The position numbers were made by a program, and so were the translations under genes. A stretch of DNA of 31,602 nt from contig LUJS01000019.1 of assembly GCA_001689495.1 (NCBI GenBank), positions 166 through 31,767 on the forward strand, read 5' to 3'. Under the pieces are notes generated by a model that was not told where the DNA came from, ran no database searches, and saw nothing but the letters and a program-made list of their open reading frames with translations. The DNA is from Bacteroidales bacterium M8 (GTDB lineage: Bacteria > Bacteroidota > Bacteroidia > Bacteroidales > Muribaculaceae). Below are positions 8,321 through 15,411 of this stretch, in pieces; the first letter of the stretch is position 1, and each line of letters opens with the position of its first letter.

Positions 8321-9703
8321 TTACGACAATGAAAGTTTGTCGGATGGTCGGACTCGGGTGGCCCTGATGAAGAAATACAGGAAAAGTCCACCGGCCATGA
8401 ACAGGGACACCGAGAAGCTCAGGATTATGCCATAGATGCCCAGTCCGGCGTTGAACGCCATCAGGTATGTCGCAGGGATGCCGACCGCCACATAGCTCGC
8501 GAACGCTATCCACAGCATGGGCATGACGTGCGACGTGCCTCGCAGGGCGTTTGCGAATGTAATCTGCGTGGCGTCGCCGAGCTGATAGAGCACAAGAGGG
8601 AATATCAGGAGAAGGGTCTGGGCCAATACCTCGCTGTCGGGGGTGAAGAGGGCCGTGAGCTTGGGCGCGAAGCACACGAAGATCAGCGAGCTGAAGGTGG
8701 CCAACACGATCATGACGTGATAGCCGGCCCAACCGGCACGGCGCATGGCCCTCTTGTCGCCCGTGCCGGCCTCGTTGCTGACAAGCACCGCCACGGCAGA
8801 CCCGATGGCGTAATAAAGGCAGAATCCGAGCATCCCCACGATGACGACGATCTGATAGGCGGCCAGAGCGACGGTGCTGATCCACCCCGCCATGATGGCG
8901 GCGGCCGAGAAAGAGCCGCTCTCGAACAGCATCTGCATCGACACCGGCAGCGATGTCTTCCAGACCACCTTCATGCTCTTGAGCGTCACCTTGCCGGTGG
9001 TGAATCCGATGCTGTAGCGGCGGTTGGACGCCTTGAGGAAGAATATGCCCGATATGGCCGTCACCATTATCACTCGTGCGACCAGCGTGCTGATTCCGGC
9101 ACCCGTCAGGCCCAGTTCGGGCATGCCGAACTTGCCATATATCAGCAGGTAGTTGCCGAAGATGTTGAGCAGGTTGGCCGAGAGCACTATCCACATCGGC
9201 ATGGTGGTGTTGCGCACCGAATAGCTCCACTGTGCCATCAGGTTGAATATGCTGATGGGCACGACGCCGGCAAGATAGAGCAGGAAGTATGGCCTGATCA
9301 GCGGCATCAGCTCCTCGGGCTGGCCCAGACGGTGCAGGTTGAAATAGACCGCGGTCATTATGCCAACCACGAAGAGCGCATACAGGACGTTGACCAGCAT
9401 GGCGTTGCGCACCAGCGCGCCGATGCGTCTCTCGGACTCCTCCCTGTCATGCCCGCCAAACAGGGCGCCCGCCAGCGGCAGGAGGCCGTAGGTGAAGCCC
9501 ATGCACGCAAACATGACGCTGTTGAAGATATTGTTTACGAACGAGGCGGCTGCAAGGGCCTCGGTGCTGTAGTGGCCGACCATTATGTTGTCGGCGAAAC
9601 CAACGACGACCGTGCCGAGCTGGCCCACGAGTATGGGCAGTCCGAGTCTGCCTATCTGCTTGTAATATGATGTGTAGGATCTCATGTATCTGCGGTTGAT
9701 CAT
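8321..9703 (-). CDS. MATE-family multidrug efflux transporter
   Basis: Predicted inner-membrane antiporter (Na+ or H+ coupled) that exports cationic drugs or metabolites, NorM/DinF-like. The 460-residue protein has about 12 hydrophobic segments in two repeats. The opening segment LPILVGQLGTVVVGFADNIM and the second-half start SLPVSMQMLFESGSF are typical MatE repeats. The ATG at 9703 is chosen because it forms an ATGA overlap with the stop of the gene before it. An internal ATG at 9685 is the alternative. Substrate cannot be inferred. No convincing hairpin terminator follows, since the next gene's promoter begins almost at once. Confidence 0.92.
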   Translation of the reverse strand: MINRRYMRSYTSYYKQIGRLGLPILVGQLGTVVVGFADNIMVGHYSTEALAAASFVNNIFNSVMFACMGFTYGLLPLAGALFGGHDREESERRIGALVRNAMLVNVLYALFVVGIMTAVYFNLHRLGQPEELMPLIRPYFLLYLAGVVPISIFNLMAQWSYSVRNTTMPMWIVLSANLLNIFGNYLLIYGKFGMPELGLTGAGISTLVARVIMVTAISGIFFLKASNRRYSIGFTTGKVTLKSMKVVWKTSLPVSMQMLFESGSFSAAAIMAGWISTVALAAYQIVVIVGMLGFCLYYAIGSAVAVLVSNEAGTGDKRAMRRAGWAGYHVMIVLATFSSLIFVCFAPKLTALFTPDSEVLAQTLLLIFPLVLYQLGDATQITFANALRGTSHVMPMLWIAFASYVAVGIPATYLMAFNAGLGIYGIILSFSVSLFMAGGLFLYFFIRATRVRPSDKLSLS

Positions 9704-10035
9704 AACGACGGCGTGCGCCACTGGGCGAAGTGCCTGCGGCGGCTCAGGTAGGAGAGGTCGTCGCCGAAGGCGTATGCCTCGCGTTCGAACGATATGTCAA
9801 AGTATGCATCCGCGATATTGCCCCTGTGCTTGACGAGCCTGTAGAGCCACTCGGCAAGATAGACGACATAGAAGGGGAGATACAGCAGCTCGCGTATCTG
9901 GGCCGTGTGTATCTCCTCGTGGTTGATGACCTGTGGGGTGAGCGGCATGTGCCGCTTGGCGAAGAGTATGCCGAACAGGTTGACGGCTCCGAACATGCGC
10001 CCGAAAGGGATTATGTCGTTACGGATTACTTTCAT
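9700..10035 (-). CDS. Small conserved protein with an HExxH motif, function unknown
   Basis: I do not recognise a named family. The 111-residue protein has no signal peptide. It carries HEEIH at 39-43, an HExxH zinc-protease motif, followed by an amphipathic to hydrophobic stretch (about 51-67, YLPFYVVYLAEWLYRL). EREA at 84-87 follows, and its Glu86 could be the third metal ligand as in gluzincins. This suggests a minimal zincin-like protein that may sit on the membrane, but activity is inference. It is the first gene of a two-gene unit: its TGA overlaps the ATG of the MATE gene by an ATGA, so the two are translationally coupled. It is divergent from ybaK, 83 bp away. I found no consensus promoter for it. 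Confidence 0.75.
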   Translation of the reverse strand: MKVIRNDIIPFGRMFGAVNLFGILFAKRHMPLTPQVINHEEIHTAQIRELLYLPFYVVYLAEWLYRLVKHRGNIADAYFDISFEREAYAFGDDLSYLSRRRHFAQWRTPSL

Positions 10036-10068
10036 ACATACCCAACGTGCGGCGTATGTGGAATATTA

Positions 10069-10100
10069 TTTGCAATTTAGGCGGGGATTTGATATTTTTG
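10069..10100 (+). promoter_or_regulatory. Consensus Bacteroidetes promoter of the ybaK-aroC-upp-FKBP operon
   Basis: TTTG (10069-10072), a 20-bp spacer and TATTTTTG (10093-10100) match both elements of the Bacteroidetes sigma factor consensus. The ybaK ATG is 18 bp past the -7 element, so the leader would be very short, about 10 nt. Confidence 0.78.
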
Positions 10101-10118
10101 CAGAAAAGAAACGACAAT

Positions 10119-10622
10119 ATGGACAAAGTCAACAAGACCAACGCGGCAAGACTGCTTGACAAGGCGGGGATACATTATGAACTGATACCCTATAAGGTGG
10201 ACCCCGACAATCTGGCAGCCGACCATGTGGCCGAGGAGCTCGGCGAGGATATAAATTGTGTCTTCAAGACACTCGTGCTGCATGGCGAGAAGGCCGGATA
10301 TTTTGTCTGCGTCGTGCCGGGCAACTGCGAGGTCGACCTCAAGAAGGCCGCCAAGACCGCCGGGGCCAAGAAGGCGGACCTGATTCCCATGAAGGAGCTT
10401 CTGGGCCTGACGGGATACATCAGGGGCGGGTGTTCGCCCGTGGGCATGAAGAAGCCCTTCCCGACCTTCTTCCACGAGACAGCCACGGATTTCCCCTTCA
10501 TATATGTCTCTGCCGGACAGAGGGGACTGCAGTTCAAGATAGAGCCCCATGCGCTGATAGACTATGTAGGCGCCGGTGTGGCCGATATTGTCAAAAACGA
10601 TAATCACGACAGCGAGGCATGA
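10119..10622 (+). CDS. ybaK: YbaK-type Cys-tRNA(Pro) deacylase
   Basis: Cytosolic editing enzyme that hydrolyses Cys-tRNA(Pro), removing misacylation made by prolyl-tRNA synthetase. The 167-residue protein is one YbaK/ProX-type editing domain. The conserved lysine of the family is likely Lys50 in VFKTLVLH. The signatures GGCSPVGMKK (103-112) and SAGQRGLQ (131-138) are present. The ATG at 10119 is preferred to an in-frame upstream ATG (10047), because that one lies before the promoter and the extra residues do not resemble the family. Its TGA overlaps the aroC ATG as ATGA, so the two are likely translationally coupled. Confidence 0.92.
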   Translation: MDKVNKTNAARLLDKAGIHYELIPYKVDPDNLAADHVAEELGEDINCVFKTLVLHGEKAGYFVCVVPGNCEVDLKKAAKTAGAKKADLIPMKELLGLTGYIRGGCSPVGMKKPFPTFFHETATDFPFIYVSAGQRGLQFKIEPHALIDYVGAGVADIVKNDNHDSEA

Positions 10623-11695
10623 ATACGTTCGGAACCATTTTCAGATTCACCGGATTCGGCGAATCGCACGGAGCCGCCATCGGCGGTGTCATAGACGGAA
10701 TGCCTGCAGGGGTGAGGATAGACCTCGACGAGGTGCAGCGACAGCTGGACCGCCGTCGGCCCGGACAGTCGGCCGTGACGACCTCGCGCAAGGAGAGTGA
10801 CACGGTCGAGATACTCTCGGGCATGATGGACGGCGTCACCACCGGCGCGCCTGTCGGATTCATAATCAGGAACGAAAACCAGCACTCGTCAGACTACGAC
10901 CAGCTCAAGGATGCCTTCAGGCCGTCGCACGCCGACTATACATATACGGCGAAGTATGGCCTGAGAGACCACCGCGGAGGCGGCAGGTCGAGTGCCCGCG
11001 AGACGGCCACGAGGGTCGTGGCCGGAGCTTTTGCCCGTCAGGCTCTCGAGCGGATGGGGGTCACGGTGACTGCCTTTACATCGCAGATCGGCGACATAGA
11101 GCTCGATGCAGATTACAGGAAATATGACCTCTCGGAGACCGAGAAGAATGTCGTGAGGTGTCCCGACGCCGTCAAGGCCGCCGAGATGGAGCGGCTGGTG
11201 CTCGACGTAAAGAAACAGGGCGACACCGTGGGAGGCGTGGTGACGTGTGTCATCTCTGGTGTGCCCGCAGGGGTCGGCGACCCCGTGGCATCGCGTCTGG
11301 GCGCCCTGCTCGGGGCCGCGATGCTCAGCATCAACGCCTGCAAGGGGTTTGACTATGGCATGGGTTTTGCCGGAGCCTCGATGCGCGGATCGGAGAGCAT
11401 AGACCTGTTCGAGCCCGGATGCGCGTCGCCCGCAAGGACACGTACCAATCGCTCGGGCGGAATACAGGGCGGAATATCCAACGGCGAGGAGATCTATTTC
11501 AGGGCCGCGTTCAAGCCTGTGGCTACGTTGATGCAGGATGTCGAGACCATAGACCGCGACGGCAATCCCGTGCTGCTCAAGGCCCGCGGACGACACGACC
11601 CGTGTGTCGTGCCCAGAGCCGTGCCGGTGGTCGAGGCCATGGCCGCAATGGTGATACTCGACGCCATGCTGATGAACCGTTGTGCGAGGATATGA
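10619..11695 (+). CDS. aroC: Chorismate synthase
   Basis: Last step of the shikimate pathway: anti-elimination of phosphate from 5-enolpyruvylshikimate-3-phosphate to give chorismate, using reduced FMN. The 358-residue length is normal. All three signatures are visible: GESHG at 14-18, GGGRSSARETA at 120-130, and GRHDPCVVPRA at 324-334. ATGA overlaps at both ends bind it to ybaK upstream and the radical SAM gene downstream. The pairing with ybaK has no obvious metabolic logic and may simply reflect shared expression. Confidence 0.97.
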   Translation: MNTFGTIFRFTGFGESHGAAIGGVIDGMPAGVRIDLDEVQRQLDRRRPGQSAVTTSRKESDTVEILSGMMDGVTTGAPVGFIIRNENQHSSDYDQLKDAFRPSHADYTYTAKYGLRDHRGGGRSSARETATRVVAGAFARQALERMGVTVTAFTSQIGDIELDADYRKYDLSETEKNVVRCPDAVKAAEMERLVLDVKKQGDTVGGVVTCVISGVPAGVGDPVASRLGALLGAAMLSINACKGFDYGMGFAGASMRGSESIDLFEPGCASPARTRTNRSGGIQGGISNGEEIYFRAAFKPVATLMQDVETIDRDGNPVLLKARGRHDPCVVPRAVPVVEAMAAMVILDAMLMNRCARI

Positions 11696-12564
11696 AATAC
11701 TGGCGCGACTTCTCGGACTTCATGGCCGGACACTTCGGGGCCAAGATGCAGAAACTGGCGGTCAATGCCGGCTTCAGCTGCCCCAACCGTGACGGCACGA
11801 AAGGCAGGGGAGGGTGCGTGTATTGCAACAACAACTCGTTCAATCCGTCGTATTGCGACCCCACGGAGAGCGTGACGGCACAGATAGAGCGCGGCAAGCA
11901 GTTTTTTGCCCGAAAGTATCCAGACATGCGCTATCTTGCATACTTTCAGGCATACACCAACACCCATTCTGACGACATCGACCGGCTCATGGCGCTCTAT
12001 CGGGAGGCCTGCGGGGTGGATGGCGTGGACGGCGTGATAATAGGCACCAGACCCGACTGCATGCCAGACAGGTTGCTGGACCGGCTGACCGAACTGCCGT
12101 GGGTGATGGTCGAATATGGCGCCGAGAGCTGCCACGACTTCACCCTCGAGCGCGTAAACCGCTGCCACACGTGGGCCGACACCGAGGATGCAGTCGTCAG
12201 GACCGCGGCCCGCGGCATACCGGTGGGGCTGCACCTGATAATGGGCCTTCCGGGCGAGACCGAGGAGATGATGATGCAGACCATCGACGCTGTCAACGCC
12301 CTGCCTGTCGACGTGGTGAAGATGCACCAGCTGCAGATATTGCGGGGCACACGCCTTGCCGAGCATCACGACGACGTGAGGCAGTATGAGGCCGAGGAAT
12401 ATGCCGCCCTCTGTGCCCGCATCGCGAGACGGCTAAGGCCCGGCATAGCAATAGAGCGGTTCGTGTCGCAGTCGCCCGCCGATCTGCTAATATCGCCGAG
12501 ATGGGGTCTGAAAAACTATCAGTTTGCCGCACTTGTTGAAAAAGAAATATCAAAAATAATCTGA
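11692..12564 (+). CDS. Radical SAM protein, TIGR01212/YhcC family
   Basis: A 290-residue cytosolic radical SAM enzyme like E. coli YhcC, whose reaction is not established. Cluster-binding cysteines are likely Cys30, Cys42 and Cys45 in CPNRDGTKGRGGCVYC, the wide C-x11-C-x2-C form of this family rather than the classical CxxxCxxC. The stretch TRPDCMPDRLLDRL and VEYGAES match the Elp3-like radical SAM core. GLHLIMGLPGETEEMM follows as a later core motif. The ATG at 11692 forms an ATGA with the aroC stop. The reading frame stays open upstream to 11419, but that part lies inside aroC and is a shadow. A role in RNA modification is possible by family resemblance only. Confidence 0.88.
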   Translation: MKYWRDFSDFMAGHFGAKMQKLAVNAGFSCPNRDGTKGRGGCVYCNNNSFNPSYCDPTESVTAQIERGKQFFARKYPDMRYLAYFQAYTNTHSDDIDRLMALYREACGVDGVDGVIIGTRPDCMPDRLLDRLTELPWVMVEYGAESCHDFTLERVNRCHTWADTEDAVVRTAARGIPVGLHLIMGLPGETEEMMMQTIDAVNALPVDVVKMHQLQILRGTRLAEHHDDVRQYEAEEYAALCARIARRLRPGIAIERFVSQSPADLLISPRWGLKNYQFAALVEKEISKII

Positions 12565-12573
12565 AGACAGAAT

Positions 12574-13227
12574 ATGGAAATCATCAATTTTGCAGACTCT
12601 CCCTCGCTGGTGAGTCAGTATATGAGCGAGTTGCGCGACATCAACGTGCAGAAAGACATGCTCCGTTTCCGCCGCAACCTCGAGCGCATAGGCGAGATCA
12701 TGGCTTATGAAATCTCAAAGCGCCTGCGCTATCGCAAGGAGGAAATCAATACCCCGCTGGCCACGGCACAGTGCGACGTGATAGACGAGCAGGTGGTGCT
12801 GGCCACCATATTCCGCGCCGGAATACCCTTCCATCAGGGTTTCCTCGAGTATTTCGACCATGCCCAGAACGCATTCGTGTCGGCATACAGAAAGTATAGG
12901 GAGAAGGAGAACTTCGACGTGTTCATCGAGTATATCGCCTCGCCCAAGATCGAGGGCAAGACACTGGTGATAGCCGACCCTATGCTGGCCACGGGCTCGA
13001 GCATGGAACTGAGCTACAGGGCGCTGCTGACCAAGGGCACCCCGGCACACATACATGTGGCCTCGATCATAGCCTCGCAGAAGGCCGTCGACTACATAGC
13101 GCAGACATTCCCCGCCGACAAGACCACCGTGTGGGTCGGGGCGATTGATGCCGAGATAGACGCACATTCATATATAGTGCCGGGTCTCGGCGATGCCGGA
13201 GATCTGGCATACGGCGTCAAGGAATAA
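12574..13227 (+). CDS. upp: Uracil phosphoribosyltransferase
   Basis: Pyrimidine salvage: uracil plus PRPP gives UMP. The 217-residue protein fits the family. The PRPP loop is LVIADPMLATGSSM (131-144), and a C-terminal uracil-site segment reads VPGLGDAGDLAYG, close to the family's GLGDAGDRxYG. FRAGIPF (80-86) is the conserved RAGxPF segment. It starts 9 bp after the radical SAM gene and ends 3 bp before the FKBP gene, so it is an inner gene of this operon. Confidence 0.95.
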   Translation: MEIINFADSPSLVSQYMSELRDINVQKDMLRFRRNLERIGEIMAYEISKRLRYRKEEINTPLATAQCDVIDEQVVLATIFRAGIPFHQGFLEYFDHAQNAFVSAYRKYREKENFDVFIEYIASPKIEGKTLVIADPMLATGSSMELSYRALLTKGTPAHIHVASIIASQKAVDYIAQTFPADKTTVWVGAIDAEIDAHSYIVPGLGDAGDLAYGVKE

Positions 13228-13230
13228 GCC

Positions 13231-13623
13231 ATGGCCAAGCAGGAGTATATCGAGAAGAACCGTCAGTGGCTCGCCGACAAGGCCAAGGAGCCCGGCGTCA
13301 TGGCTCTTGACAAAGGTATATATTACAAGTCGCTGAAAAAAGGTAACGGCCCGCAGCCCAACCGCGGCAGCGTGGTGACGGTGCACTATACCGGCAAGAC
13401 CATCAACGGCAAGACCTTTGACAGCAGCCGCGGCGGTGTGGCCCCGGCATTCAGGCTCAGGGACCTGATACCAGGCTGGATAATAGCCCTGACGCAGATG
13501 AAGGCCGGCGACAAGTGGGAGGTGTATATCCCCGCCGAGCAGGCTTACGGGCGCATGAATCAGCCCGGAATCCCCGGCGGCTCGACCCTGATATTCGAAA
13601 TCGAACTGATAGGGGTGGCCTGA
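13231..13623 (+). CDS. FKBP-type peptidyl-prolyl cis-trans isomerase, cytosolic
   Basis: Predicted folding helper that speeds prolyl bond isomerisation. The 130-residue protein has no signal peptide, unlike the lipoprotein FKBPs common in Bacteroidales. It consists of a short helical lead (1-28) and one FKBP domain: VTVHYTGKTINGKTFDSS (49-66), LIPGWIIALTQMKAGDKWEV (79-98), IPAEQAYG (100-107) and IPGGSTLIFEIELIGV (114-129). The usual active-site aromatic positions (Tyr53, Phe63, Trp83, Tyr106) appear kept. It is the last gene of the ybaK operon, followed within 20 bp by the terminator. Confidence 0.94.
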   Translation: MAKQEYIEKNRQWLADKAKEPGVMALDKGIYYKSLKKGNGPQPNRGSVVTVHYTGKTINGKTFDSSRGGVAPAFRLRDLIPGWIIALTQMKAGDKWEVYIPAEQAYGRMNQPGIPGGSTLIFEIELIGVA

Positions 13624-13642
13624 CCGACACCCGTAATACATG

Positions 13643-13681
13643 AAAAAACTCCGCGCACCGAGTGATGCGCGGAGTTTTTTT
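13643..13681. terminator. Perfect bidirectional terminator between FKBP gene and metK
   Basis: Arms 13643-13657 and 13666-13680 are perfectly complementary over 15 bp around an 8-nt loop. The ends are A6 and T7, so it has a T run in both directions. It serves the rightward ybaK operon and the leftward metK transcript. Confidence 0.93.
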
Positions 13682-13701
13682 GTATTCCGGTTTCCTTATT
13701 G

Positions 13702-15024
13702 TCAGAGGCCGAAGGCTTCCTTGACGGCGGGGACGGCGTCGAGTTTCTCCCAAGTGAAGAGCTCGACCTCGCGGACCACGTCGGGCTCGTATTTGGAGTG
13801 GAAATGCTTGGTGACCACGCGGGGCTGACGGCCCATGTGGCCATAGCTTGCGGTCTCGCGATATATGGGCTGGCGCAGCTTGAGACGCTGCTCGATGGCA
13901 TAGGGTGTCATGTCGAAGCAGGGCATCGAGATCACCTTCTCGGCTATCTCGGCGTCTGTCATGGGCACGAGGGCGGTGCCGCGGGTGTCGATGCAGAGGC
14001 TGACGGGCTCGGCCTTGCCGATGGCGTATGCCACCTGTACCAGCACCTCGCGCGCCACGCCTGCGGCGACAAGGTTCTTGGCGATGTGGCGGGCCGCATA
14101 GGCACCCGAGCGGTCGACCTTTGAGGGGTCCTTGCCCGAGAAGGCGCCGCCGCCGTGTGCGCCACGGCCGCCATAGGTGTCGACGATGATCTTGCGGCCT
14201 GTCAGGCCGGTGTCGCCGTGGGGGCCACCGATGACAAACTTGCCGGTGGGGTTGACGAGGAGCTTGTAGCCGTCGACGAGGGCAGCGACCTCGGCGGGCA
14301 GCTTGGCCTTGACTCGGGGAATGAGCACGCGCTCCACGTCCTCGGCTATCTTCTGCTGCATGGCCTTGTCGGCCTCGAGCTGAGCCTCGGGGGTGTCGTC
14401 GACGGGGGCGATGAACTCGTCGTGCTGCGTCGAGATGACGATGGTGTCGACGCGCAGGGGGCGGTTGTTCTCGTCATACTCGACGGTGACCTGACTCTTA
14501 GAGTCGGGGCGCAGGTAGGTGAACGTGCGGCCCTTGCGCTCCCAAGTCATCTCCTTGGCCTCGCGGCGAATCTCGGCGAGCTCTATGAGCAGGCGGTGCG
14601 AGAGGTCGAGCGTGAGGGGCATGTAGTCGGGGGTCTCGTCGCAGGCATAGCCGAACATCATGCCCTGATCGCCGGCACCCTGACCCTCGGCCTCCTCGCG
14701 CTCGACACCGCGGTTGATGTCGGCGCTCTGCTCGTGTAGGGCCGAGAAGACGCCGCATGCCTCGCCGTCGAACTTGAGTGCCGAACGGTCATAGCCGATG
14801 TTCTTGATGACCTCGCGGGTCACGTCCATAAGGTCGATGTAAGCGTTGCTCTTGACCTCGCCGGCTATGATGACCTGACCTGTGGTGACGAGAGTCTCGC
14901 AGGCGACCTTGCTTGACGGGTCGCGGGCAAGGAACTCGTCGAGGACGGCGTCTGAAATCTGGTCGGCCACCTTGTCGGGATGGCCCTCTGAAACGGATTC
15001 GGATGTGAAAAGATATGTCTTCAT
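13702..15024 (-). CDS. metK: S-adenosylmethionine synthetase
   Basis: Makes SAM from methionine and ATP. The 440-residue protein has the ATP-site motif GHPDK (14-18), the signature GAGDQGMMFGYA (116-127) and the second signature GGGAFSGKDP (291-300). It is longer than E. coli MetK (384). The extra length sits in the middle and C-terminal parts, as is usual in this phylum as far as I know. The ATG at 15024 matches where all family members begin. The frame stays open to a GTG at 15168, but that stretch is basic, unlike MetK, and lies in the regulatory leader. Expression is probably controlled by the SAM-II element in its 5' leader. Confidence 0.97.
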   Translation of the reverse strand: MKTYLFTSESVSEGHPDKVADQISDAVLDEFLARDPSSKVACETLVTTGQVIIAGEVKSNAYIDLMDVTREVIKNIGYDRSALKFDGEACGVFSALHEQSADINRGVEREEAEGQGAGDQGMMFGYACDETPDYMPLTLDLSHRLLIELAEIRREAKEMTWERKGRTFTYLRPDSKSQVTVEYDENNRPLRVDTIVISTQHDEFIAPVDDTPEAQLEADKAMQQKIAEDVERVLIPRVKAKLPAEVAALVDGYKLLVNPTGKFVIGGPHGDTGLTGRKIIVDTYGGRGAHGGGAFSGKDPSKVDRSGAYAARHIAKNLVAAGVAREVLVQVAYAIGKAEPVSLCIDTRGTALVPMTDAEIAEKVISMPCFDMTPYAIEQRLKLRQPIYRETASYGHMGRQPRVVTKHFHSKYEPDVVREVELFTWEKLDAVPAVKEAFGL

Positions 15025-15223
15025 GATGATGTTGATATAAAAAATCGAAACAGTCTCTTTGCCGACAAACGGGCGCAGGGGCTGCTTCAACAAACATGCC
15101 GGGTGGCGTTGTCGCCGACGGGGCATCACATAAAAAACTAAACTTATCACTCGGTCTGCACGCACCACAGGGGCGGGGCAGGGGTTTTATGCAAGCATCT
15201 CGCGGTGCGGGGAGATACGGGCA
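15025..15223 (-). other. Long untranslated stretch between the riboswitch and metK
   Basis: Nearly 200 nt with no gene I can support. Read on the - strand it holds a tiny possible ORF (ATG CTT GCA TAA, near 15201-15190), a GC-rich middle where CGCACC and GGTGCG could pair, and then AGTTTAGTTTTTT (15144-15132). That last segment is complementary, with two small bulges, to the conserved 3' end of the riboswitch. This makes it a candidate expression platform. No standard terminator hairpin stands directly before the T run. Confidence 0.45.
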
Positions 15224-15274
15224 GCAGTTTTAGCATTTTTTGAAGTGGTTGCAAGCAGCCAAATTTGTCCACTT
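15224..15274 (-). ncRNA. SAM-II (SAM-alpha, metA-type) riboswitch
   Basis: Read on the - strand, the conserved blocks of the SAM-II consensus appear in order. These are AAGTGG (15274-15269), an ATTTG block, GCTTGCA, CCACTT (15248-15243) pairing with the first block as P1, an A-rich linker, and GCTAAAAC (from 15234). It begins about 10 nt after the predicted transcription start and precedes the SAM synthetase gene, the natural target of SAM feedback. The call rests on recalled consensus. I did not verify the pseudoknot P2 base by base. SAM-V, which shares this core, is the alternative. Confidence 0.8.
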
Positions 15275-15289
15275 ATCTTAAAGATGGTG

Positions 15290-15321
15290 CAAAGGTAGTG
15301 ATTTTGGACGTGACAAGCAAG
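15290..15321 (-). promoter_or_regulatory. Promoter of metK and its riboswitch leader
   Basis: On the - strand, CTTG (15321-15318), a 20-bp spacer and TACCTTTG (15297-15290) fit the Bacteroidetes consensus, with one mismatch in the -33 box. Transcription would begin near 15284, just before the SAM-II element. Confidence 0.72.
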
Positions 15322-15341
15322 AGAGCAAGAGTTTTTAACAC

Positions 15342-15377
15342 AAAAAACATCCCCGCCACGATTGGGTGGCGAGGATG
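15342..15377 (-). terminator. Rho-independent terminator of groES-groEL
   Basis: A 12-bp stem (15377-15366 with 15359-15348, one G-T wobble) has a 6-nt loop and is followed by six T on the - strand. It lies 35 bp past the groEL stop and 20 bp before the metK promoter. Confidence 0.9.
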
Positions 15378-15411
15378 CGTATATAGTGGATGTGACTAAT
15401 TTACAGTGTCA

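Noticed and set aside
10047..10118. Upstream ATG for ybaK
   Set aside because: It lies before the consensus promoter's -7 box, so it could not be transcribed from it, and the extra residues do not match the family.
11419..11691. Extension of the radical SAM frame into aroC
   Set aside because: The extension is an Arg-rich shadow of aroC. The ATG at 11692 overlaps the aroC stop as ATGA.
15025..15168. N-terminal extension of MetK to a GTG at 15168
   Set aside because: The added 48 residues are basic and unlike MetK, and they fall in the leader. Family members start at MKTYLFTSES.
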